From contig JACCIC010000124.1 in assembly GCA_018907035.1 (NCBI GenBank), positions 566,501 to 630,500 on the forward strand: a DNA stretch of 64,000 bases. The letters are read 5' to 3'. Source of the stretch: Sycobia sp. Sy_11. Lineage: Eukaryota > Arthropoda > Insecta > Hymenoptera > Epichrysomallidae. A program made the position numbers and the translations under genes. Each line of letters opens with the position of its first letter. Position 1 is the stretch's first letter. Of this stretch, positions 56,780-64,000 are shown piece by piece. The notes beneath the pieces are model-generated. The model made no database searches. It saw only the letters and a list, made by a program, of their open reading frames with translations, and had not been told where the DNA came from.

Positions 56780-57956
56780 TATGCATACATATTTACAGAC
56801 ACGCACATAGATCCCTACTCTCTCGATTGAGACCTTGACGACCCTTGTACGATCATTTCCTTGCTAGCTGTTTAGTGTTTTGTAACAAGGCACGAGTAGT
56901 GCATGTGACGAAAATGGAACAGAGAAATTTAGAGCAACGGTGCGCGATAAACTTTTGTGTAAAACCCGGCGAAACCGCGACAGAAACTTATGAGAAAGTG
57001 CTTAAAGTGTATGGTAGTGAAGCACTTAGTCGTAGTCAGGTACTTTGCTGGAATGCCGATTTTAAAAAAGGTCGTGAGAGCGTTAATAGCGAGGCATGAA
57101 GCGGAAGACCAATTTAAGTGCGAACCGACGCGAATGCGCAGCGCGTCCGCGCCTTTGTTCGTCAGAACCGGAGACTAACCATTCGAATGTTGGCTGACGA
57201 ATTGAATATTAACCAGGAAACGGTTAGAAAGATTTTAACTGCAGATTTCACCATGAAAAAATTGTGCGCGAAGATGATACCGAAGAACCTTTCAGATGAG
57301 CAAAAAGCCCTCCGAATGAACATCGCCCAAGATTGTCTCGAGCAGGTTGAAAGTGATTCCATTCATCGATCGAATTATTATTGATGATAAAAGTTCAATC
57401 TTTCAATATAACCCTGAAACTAAACAACAAAGCCAACAGTGGCTGTACCCTGGAGCGCCAAGGCCAAAGAAGGCGAGAATGATTAAGTCCAAAGTGAAAA
57501 CCATATTCATTTGCTTCTTCGACAGTAAAGGAGTGGTTTTCAAAGAGTTTGTACTACCTGAACAAAATGTAAATCAAGTAATCTATCGCAATGTGCTCAA
57601 AAAATTACGAAAAAAGCTGCTAAGAGTGCGTTCAGAGATCGTGAAGACTTGGGTTCTGCATCACGACAATGCTCCCTGTCACAGTGCGTTCAGTGTCTTT
57701 CAGTTTTTGGCGTCTAACGGCATCACAACGTTACCACAACTGCCCTATTCGGCGGACATGTCATCCTGCGACTTTTTCTTATTCACCCATTTGAAAAAAA
57801 TTCGTTCGAGAATTGTTAGGAAAACTGGAAAACTTGCTGGAATAAATGTACAGATCCGGAAGGGGACTAGTTTGAAGGGAATCGCGGCGATGTACCTTAA
57901 TTTTTCAATATACTTGATTTTTTAATTTCAACGCATTACTTAATTGTCTGACCTCA
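56780..57956 (+). mobile_element. Mariner element, third family, left TIR not found
   Basis: A transposase remnant followed by a right end GCATTACTTAATTGTCTGACCTCA before TA. The matching left TIR is not visible, so the left limit is a guess and may be truncated. Confidence 0.7.
56914..57925 (+). pseudogene. Mariner transposase, third family
   Basis: ATG at 56914 (MEQRNLEQRCAINFCVKPGE). The N-terminal region (ETATETYEKVLKVYGSEALS) is followed by a TGA at 57097 in the SGRP region. A second helix-turn-helix, LTIRMLADELNINQETVRKI, leads to KLCAKMIPKNLSDEQKALRM. The first Asp lies in IIIDDKSSIFQYNPET after a frameshift near 57350. PRPKKARMIKSKVKTIFICF, then HHDNAPCHSAFS and LPYSADMSSCDFFLF, keep D,D34D spacing. 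The C-terminus is shortened by a deletion. It differs clearly from the mauritiana, irritans and cecropia-like copies. Confidence 0.87.
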
Positions 57957-58702
57957 TATATCGATATAATTATATCTAATTTACGCAGAAATTTAGTGAT
58001 GCGTACATATGTATTCACTTTACTGCTACGATTATTATTATTTGAATATATTTGAAATTATGTTACGAAATATTAATTAAAAGTGAATAGATCAAGAAAA
58101 GCCTAAATGTTTTTATTGAAAATAGACGAGAAATGGTATAGATTAGAATTGATAATGATTAAACGAAATGTGACAAATGTGAGATTATTTCTACTGTTCC
58201 TTTACTGAACGATATTCAACGAACGTTGTCATCTCGAATATCGTTGTCATATCAATTGCTACGATAAACAAATGTGAACTAATTTTTCATTTGACTTATA
58301 TATGATTGAAACTGCGTACATTTGAAAGGAGTCCGAATCGATCGCAGCGGTTACTAGAAAAATTAATTGCGGTGGTTTGCAGAACTAAACAGAATGCTCT
58401 GTGCTATCCACTTTTCAGGGACTTAGCTTTTTAGCTGCCTACGGAGGAGAGTTTGGTACTTAGCGAATCCGTGAGTGACCAAATACACCTCCGGATCATA
58501 TAGAAGCTCTTGACCTGCTCCGTATGATTGCGTTTAAAGCAGGGGTTACCGACAATGCCTTATGACGAATTCACTGGGTAACCCCGGGACAGAGCGCATC
58601 ACGAGCCATTGCTCGGTACATAGGTATGTACATTCGAAAATATATAAGTTCCATGTAATACACTCTATAGCTTATTATAATTTTTGAGCAATGGAGCCCG
58701 TA

Positions 58703-58705
<3 letters not shown>
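57957..58705. other. Unassigned region with a short hairpin
   Basis: 58320-58620 is GC-richer than its flanks. GGGGTTACC (58542-58550) and GGTAACCCC (58577-58585) form a 9-bp inverted repeat around a 26-bp loop. No gene or second copy was found. Confidence 0.4.

Positions 58706-58760
<55 letters not shown>
58706..58760. repeat. (TA)n microsatellite
   Basis: An uninterrupted alternating TA run. Confidence 0.95.
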
Positions 58761-58762
<2 letters not shown>

Positions 58763-58764
58763 AG

Positions 58765-59443
58765 AGTCATTTGACAATTACCTAGCCTCACCATCAGATG
58801 GTGCCACTATCGCACCAGAAATACGTATACTACAGTCGAGTATCTTCCTGTAAACGGTTACAGTCGAAATTTTAGTCGGATCATAGTTGTAGTTTATTTT
58901 TGAGAGCGTGTGAAAGCAAATGAAAGCAAAGTTAGGTGCTGCGTTTACAGACTGCAGCAACAAGCGCATCCGTGTGACCAGTTCAGAGCAGTATTTGGAA
59001 CTCTTTAATTGCAATCCCAAAGAATTTTTGTGTCGCTACGTGACCATCTAAGAAATATGGATTCACTACTATACTCCAGAAACCTAGGAGCAGTAAAAAC
59101 AGTAGACCTTGCCCGCTGAACCTGCTCCGAAGAATGCGAAGACGGTCCCGAATGTCGGAAAAATGATGGTCACTATTTTCTGGGATTCTCAAGGTGTGAT
59201 TTTTATTGACTATCTGCAGAAGGGCAATTCGGTCATAGGACGGTACTACGCCGAAGTATTGAGCCGATTTGACACCGTGTTAAAAGAAAAATGGCCCCAT
59301 TTGTCTAAAAAGAAAGTGTTTTACCACCACGGTAAAGCATTGCCTCACATTTTTGCACTCGCCATGATTAAATTGGTACGACTTTTTCGTTTCCGAACCT
59401 AAAAAATTCGCTCGCCGGGAAGTGATTCCAATCCAATCACAAA
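58765..59443 (+). pseudogene. Decayed irritans-like mariner transposase
   Basis: Upstream non-coding mariner sequence (with a GGTGCCACTATCGCACC motif) is followed by CNPKEFLCRYVTI, where the first catalytic Asp is a TAA. Then come HYYTPET, KTVPNVGKMMVTIFWDSQGV and IFIDYLQKGNSVIGRYYAEV, and YHHGKALPHIF, where the HxDN Asp is lost. Final sequence PNLKKFARREVIPIQSQ is read in another frame before truncation at about 59443 by a Penelope tail. The N-terminal DNA-binding half is deleted. Confidence 0.8.
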
Positions 59444-59444
59444 A

Positions 59445-59800
59445 TAGTGGCCAGGATGAGGAGCCATAGCGAGCTCTAAATGTTGGACTACGGCTTCAAT
59501 TAGGTAAGGGTGGTGGGGACAGTCAGATTGCACTTTACTAACAAAAAAACAAAATTTTTCGGGTAATATTTTTATTTTCAATTTATTCTTCGGGAGTGAT
59601 TTTATACAATGATGCCAGTCTGACTGTCATTAGAATTTTTAGTTTTAATTTTTTATTTTTATTATTTTTGTATATCGATGTATTACTATTAATATAAATA
59701 TATATTGATGTTATTACGTATTATTTTCGATTGATTTAATTGGACTGTAAGACCAATGAAAATATTTATTAATTTATATATATGCAGTCGACAAAAGCAC
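59445..59800 (+). repeat. Penelope 3' tail, copy 3
   Basis: Starts close to AGGATGAGGAGCCATAGCGA (hammerhead-like core). The donor TAGGTAAGGG lies at 59501-59510, and the inverted repeat copies are GACAGTCAGATTG and CAGTCTGACTGTC. The end is GGACTGTAAGACCAATGAAA. No coding part remains. It directly abuts the preceding mariner. Confidence 0.75.
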
Positions 59801-59904
59801 AATTAAAGTAGTCCGCTTAAATTATTAGGTCGTCAAATATCTCCCTTCTACTTTTTTGCTCTTCATTCAATGCTTTATAAAAAGTGTTACAGTAGTCGGA
59901 TATA

Positions 59905-60566
59905 CTTCAAATATGCGCCGTTTTGTTCGATAATCTGTTTCCATCTAGACGGTAACTTCATAATACCCCTCTCGTAGAAAGCCCCTGCCCTTATATGAGA
60001 ACTCGGACAGCCACTTTTCACAAGCCTCTTTTAAGTCCAACTTTACACCACCAAGGGCGTTCGACATGGATAGGAACAGATGGTAATCACTTGGCGCTAT
60101 ATGGTGGTAATCACTTGGCACTGTTTGGGACGGTCCACGGGCCTTGTACCACGATCGTTTTCGCTTGATATTATCGTATGTGATCCATTTTTCGTCGCCA
60201 GTCACCATCCGATTCAAAAATGGGTCGACTTCATTCCGTTTCAGCAGCACATCGCAGGCGTTGATTCGGTCTAGAAAGTTTTTTTACGTCAAATCATGCG
60301 GCACCCAAACATCAAGCTTTTTTGTATCCAGCCTTCTGCAGATGGTTTAAAATGGTTTGGTGACTAACTTTTATCTCCTGGGCGATGTCACGAGATGCCA
60401 AATGCTGGTCTAACTCGATAAATTTCATGATTTGATCGGTATTCGTCGTCACAGGACTTCCGCCGGCTTGCTGATCCATGGTGTCGTTTTCACCGGATCT
60501 AAATCGTCGAAACCATTCCTCTGCGGTTCGAAGTGATACCATGGATAAGCATGGTGTCGTTTTCAC
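59905..60566 (-). pseudogene. Mariner transposase, cecropia-like, copy C
   Basis: Reverse-strand frame with SLRTAEEWFRRFRSGENDTM, SRDIAQEIKVSHQTILNHLQ and NRMVTGDEKWITYDNIKRKR (first Asp present). The sequence jumps from just after the IKRKRSWYKARGPSQTV region to IAPSDYHLF, removing the HDN block and most of the core. The usual terminal TAA has become TAT. The true N-terminus is scrambled by the 73-bp duplication. Confidence 0.82.
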
Positions 60567-60660
60567 CGGATCTGAATCGTCGAAACCATTCCTCTGCGGT
60601 TCGAAGTGATACCATGGATAAGCATGGTGTCGTTTTCACCGGATCTGAATCGTCGAAAGA
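60479..60660. repeat. 73-bp tandem repeat, about 2.5 units, inside mariner copy C
   Basis: TGGTGTCGTTTTCACCGGAT starts at 60479, 60552 and 60625, a period of exactly 73. The units are nearly identical, which suggests recent local duplication. The period is not a multiple of three, so it breaks the transposase frame. Confidence 0.92.
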
Positions 60661-60774
60661 CCTTTCAAAGGATGTATAGTATGGCCAGATACGAACTCTG
60701 TAGTGCTTTGTATGTAGCCGCGAAATTCATAAGACAACAAGGCTGAAGGGAGATATTTGAAAACCTAATATTAA

Positions 60775-60952
60775 TGCTAGGCCAGCTTAGTTGAATTGTC
60801 CTATCCAACTTTGGAATTCATATCCTAAAGAAGGTGTAACGTTAATCGGTATTATCCTTCTTGTTCTTTATGTTAATCTGAGACTATTTTCAAACCTTAT
60901 GGATATTTTTTAATTTTTGTATATTTTAATTTTTCTCGTGTGGAGAAATCGT

Positions 60953-60985
<33 letters not shown>

Positions 60986-61060
60986 GTCTATCTCTGACTT
61001 CTCTTATAATATAATGTATGCCAAATCATACTAAACATAATTTGTGAAGATAAATTAATT
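60775..61060 (-). repeat. Repeat X, copy 3
   Basis: Reverse orientation. Read on the reverse strand, it shows TTAGTATGATTTGGCATACA, an internal (GA)n (60956-60985 on the forward strand as TC), CATAAGGTTTGA and CAGATTAACATAAAGAACAA, all in the order of copy 1. Sequence beyond 61060 does not align, so the 5' side is truncated. Confidence 0.7.
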
Positions 61061-61468
61061 TGATATTTTTTTGAACATTCGATTTTTTTCTATACAGGAA
61101 GAAAATTGTTTAATATATTTCGAAATACAAATATGGATTATACAGAATGTTATAAAAGCATCAAATAACCAAATAATTTTTGAAAAAGATTTGAAGTCTA
61201 TAATTTGCAAATTTTTCCCTTGCTATTGAATTATGAAACATAGATCGAATTATTTTAATATTATAAGAGGTTTTCGCCGTAATCGGAGTTTGAGTGCATA
61301 CGGAAAGATGTAAATCCTTATTGATTTTTATTTTAAAAAATTAATTTTAAAAACCATTAAAATAATCTATATTAATATATATCTATATATATCATTACAT
61401 ATTACCAAAGATGTAAATTTGAATATAAATTGTCAGTATAATTATATTATAATTATATTTCAATATAA
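61061..61468. other. AT-rich spacer
   Basis: No recognised features. Confidence 0.4.
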
Positions 61469-61695
61469 TTGCACTTTACTAATAAAGAATTTGTTTCAGC
61501 TAATATATTTTTATTTCAGATTAGTCTACGGGGTTGATTTTAAACAAGGACAGTCTGACTGTTATTATAATTTTCAATTAATTATATATTGATATGCATA
61601 AGTATTAATATAAATTTATAATGATATTATTATGTAATAATTTTAATTTATTTAATTGGACTGTAAGACCAATAGAAATATTTATTAATTTATTA
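61469..61695 (+). repeat. Penelope 3' tail, copy 4, truncated
   Basis: Begins inside the intron-like segment (TTGCACTTTACTAATAAAG), retains TTTCAGATTAGTCTACGGGG, ACAGTCTGACTGTTATTA and the end GGACTGTAAGACCAATAG. The hammerhead-like part is missing. Confidence 0.72.
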
Positions 61696-62036
61696 ATTTA
61701 ATAAATTGTCAGAAGTGCTATCCAATATAAATTGTATGCTTTCTTTTTTTTAATAATATACATTTTTGAATTATTGATTATTTAAGCAACAAAATTGAAG
61801 TTAATTTCTATTGGGGTCCCTCTTTGATACGGCAACAAGCACAACCTCCTTAAAACTAATATTTATTCTACTGCTTTTGTACGTCATAATTTATACTTTT
61901 CTTTCTATAAATTAAATTTTCTCCTATATTAGTTTGATGAATGTTGTAGTTCTTTTTTTCGAATTTAAAACAAACTTATTTCTCTGGCTTTTTAAAATTA
62001 TCTGATGGGTTTTGGCAGTGCAAGGGCGCAATTGAA
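61696..62036. other. AT-rich spacer
   Basis: No recognised features. Confidence 0.4.
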
Positions 62037-62240
62037 GTTTTTTTTATGTTATTTAACGTCGCTCTATTTATGCTTCTAAATAGTGATACTTATCAGCGAT
62101 GAAGGTCTACGATGTGTTTGTAAACAAAGTACATGTAAATTATTACAGAGGTGCTTGTATCAATCGGTCGAGACCGGGATTTGAATTCGGATCACCAAGT
62201 TACTAGTCCTTCGCTCTAGCGATCGAATCATCATAGGCCT
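62037..62240 (-). mobile_element. tRNA-derived SINE, copy 4
   Basis: Reverse strand. The head lies at 62240, with the B-box region GAATTCAAATCCCGGTC. CAATTGAA flanks both sides (62029-62036 and 62241-62248), an 8-bp target duplication. A mutation has changed the start to GAGGCCTATGATGATTCG. Confidence 0.85.
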
Positions 62241-62248
62241 CAATTGAA

Positions 62249-63315
62249 AATTTCATTTTAAAAAAGTGCTACGTTTTAAAAGAATGATATTTCAAGTTTT
62301 TCAAATGTTTTTTTCAATTGTATTAATCTGGTGACTACAATAAATTTTTCTACCATTCATAAAATCGCAATTTCAAGGTTTTCTAATTCTGATAGATTGC
62401 AAAACTGCTAAACTACGTTAATTTAATTTATGAAACCGAACGTAGATTTTGTTATAATCATATTGATTAAATTGTTAAAGTTAAATAGTTTATCTGTATT
62501 AATAGAAAATGCTTTAATAGTGAATATGTATTACAAAATAAAGTGTTATACATTAAATATTTTATTATTTTAAATAAATATTTAAAAAGAGGAAACAAAG
62601 CTATTTATTCAAAATATCTAGATATTTAATTAATATCATAAACTATCAAAGTTACATTTTTATGGTTTTAAATATTTGGAAGACGAAAGTTAATTAAATA
62701 TGTATTACGGAAAAACAATTTTGTTTTTGGGAAATATTTTTTTTCTCAGAAGTTGTACGCTATTTAAAAATGCAGAATTTTTTATAGATATATTCTTGAA
62801 AATAGCTGTATTAATAACAGAATTCAAACATTTTATTTATTTACATGATCTTTATTAAATTAATAAATAAGTTAATTGAATATGTTACAATTAGTTTTTC
62901 TTGGGATTGACAAAATATTCCATAAAAATGTCTATGAAATAATTCTGAAAATTCTAATTAGTCAACTATATTAATAATTCAAACAAAATTAAGACGAGAT
63001 ATGCTGCGCAATTTTTTATAAATGATTATTACTATAATGGTGATGGCTATAACATATAATAATACGTCAAATAATCTTTTAATATTCTTATAAATTCTGT
63101 TGAAAAGTTTGAGCTTCTTGATCAAACCACGAACCAAAAGTTCCAAATCATATAAAAGTTTTGCTCGCAGACATAATAAATATTTTCAATTTTTTTGTAG
63201 AATATTGTACTGCGCATTTTGCAAAATAAACCGTATTTCTAACTATTAAAGTGTTTAAATTAGTAAAGAAAAATATCCTGTATAATCAGCACTGATGAAT
63301 TCGAGTGATTTCGAT
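62249..63315. other. AT-rich stretch without recognised genes
   Basis: No ORF, repeat or RNA signal that I can support. Confidence 0.45.
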
Positions 63316-63325
63316 AATTAAGTTC

Positions 63326-63530
63326 GTTAGAGGCCTACGATGACTCGATCGCTCAAGCGAAGGACTTGGTGATCTGAATTCCAATCCCGGTCTCGGCCGA
63401 TTGACAAAAGCATCGCTGTAATAATTCACACGTGCTTTGTTTATAAACACATCGTAGACCTCCGCCGCTGATTCGCAACAGTATTTGGAAGCAGAATTAG
63501 GCGACGTTAAGTAAAAAAAAATAAAAAATG
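63326..63530 (+). mobile_element. tRNA-derived SINE, copy 5
   Basis: The 10-bp duplication ATTAAGTTCG flanks it at 63316-63325 and 63531-63540. A 7-bp deletion removes the ACTAGTA-like part before CTTGGTGATC. B box GAATTCCAATCCCGG. Confidence 0.87.
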
Positions 63531-63783
63531 ATTAAGTTCGCGGAGAATACTTTTAAACGATTCGACTGCGCGGCAAGCTGTTTGACTCTATTGAATGCTT
63601 AATTTGGTATTCGCCACTAGTTGGCGAAAATGTCCTTGGATCACATAGAAAAGTTTTGGCGAAATGTAATCTACATACAACCAAGCCAACATCGATTTTT
63701 TCTAGAGATTTGTGATTCTTGCTTAATTCATATAAATTTGCTAATTTAATTATTCTTTTACTCATAATATCATACCAAGATCG

Positions 63784-64000
63784 ATGAAAAGTTTTCTTAG
63801 TAGAAATACTAGAAATGCTAGACGACAGTCTACATTACGATTTAATGAGACTGCTAATCAACGTAATTTTAGATGTGTTGGAGAAAGACAGTCCATAGCT
63901 CTGCGTCGAACTTCTAATGTTATTCAACAAACTATATTTGAGTTTTTGCAACAAGAAACAGTTGCATTTAATATTCCCCAATTAAGGACTGCAACTTTCA
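63784..64000 (+). CDS. Partial ORF of unknown function, open at window end
   Basis: An ATG at 63784 opens 72 codons without a stop up to the window edge. The product is rich in Arg, Asn, Gln and Thr (start MKSFLSRNTRNARRQSTLRF). It has no recognised motif, signal peptide or membrane segment. A TAA in the same frame lies upstream near 63736. It could be the first exon of a gene, an element's gag-like start or chance. The opposite strand has a 70-codon frame at 63553-63765 that is equally unassigned. Confidence 0.3.
   Translation, partial: MKSFLSRNTRNARRQSTLRFNETANQRNFRCVGERQSIALRRTSNVIQQTIFEFLQQETVAFNIPQLRTATF

Larger units (their letters stand above)
59825..60768 (-). mobile_element. Mariner element, cecropia-like family, copy C, deleted
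   Basis: 944 bp. TIRs TTAGGTCGTCAAATATCTCC and TTAGGTTTTCAAATATCTCC (read inward), with TA flanks at 59823-59824 and 60769-60770. An internal deletion in the catalytic region and a short tandem duplication near the 5' end of the gene set it apart from copies A and B. Confidence 0.9.

Noticed and set aside
57118..57384. Host SETMAR-type gene
   Set aside because: No SET domain is nearby. The frame is broken and mariner end sequence follows, so it is a transposon copy.

Overview
The window looks like transposon-dense, AT-rich intergenic DNA from an insect nuclear genome. The mixture of mariner, Jockey, R1, I, Penelope and Ty3/gypsy relics, together with a double zinc-knuckle gag, makes a hymenopteran such as an ant the best guess. 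That placement is inference only. I could not recognise any host protein-coding gene, canonical tRNA, rRNA or CRISPR array. Nearly all protein-like signal belongs to decayed mobile elements, which stand out as islands of higher GC.

Layout. 0-6.5 kb: a tRNA-derived SINE, a nearly intact mauritiana-type mariner (one premature stop), a truncated irritans-type mariner and a degenerate 60-bp tandem array leading into an unclassified repeat (repeat X). 6.5-10 kb: a reverse-strand Jockey-clade element lacking most of its reverse transcriptase. 10-19 kb: repeat tails, a gypsy gag-pol fragment, mariner relics and a second repeat X split by a long-TIR mariner. 19.2-22.6 kb: an R1-clade element interrupted by a 1.2-kb AT-rich insert (holding a 103-bp MITE) and by a SINE. 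23.2-33.3 kb: a nest of LTR elements, namely a gypsy gag-pol with a mariner inside gag, a Penelope-like element (RT plus GIY-YIG) downstream, and then a second gypsy-type gag that runs into an LTR-like repeat with no pol. 35.4-39.5 kb: half a mauritiana mariner fused to a reverse-strand gypsy pol, whose RT is split by a complete-length irritans-type mariner. 43.6-49 kb: an I-clade LINE with two ORFs. 49.3-53 kb: two more mariners and a Penelope tail. 53.5-56.7 kb: no genes but two large imperfect inverted repeats. 56.8-61.7 kb: three further mariners, two Penelope tails and a third repeat X. 62-64 kb: two SINEs and an ORF open at the window edge.

How the parts relate. The elements are layered by insertion. 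Several insertion events can be read exactly: a TA site with an empty paralogue (17.46-18.35 kb), a TA insertion that leaves the gypsy RT frame continuous when removed (37.85-39.07 kb), and a SINE whose target duplication lies in R1 codons (21.9-22.1 kb). The best candidates for unusual biology are the Penelope 3' module (hammerhead-like core, a 72-bp intron-like segment and a conserved 13-bp inverted repeat), the SINE family with complementary ends, the 60-bp array in repeat X, and the kilobase-scale inverted repeats at 53.5-56.7 kb.
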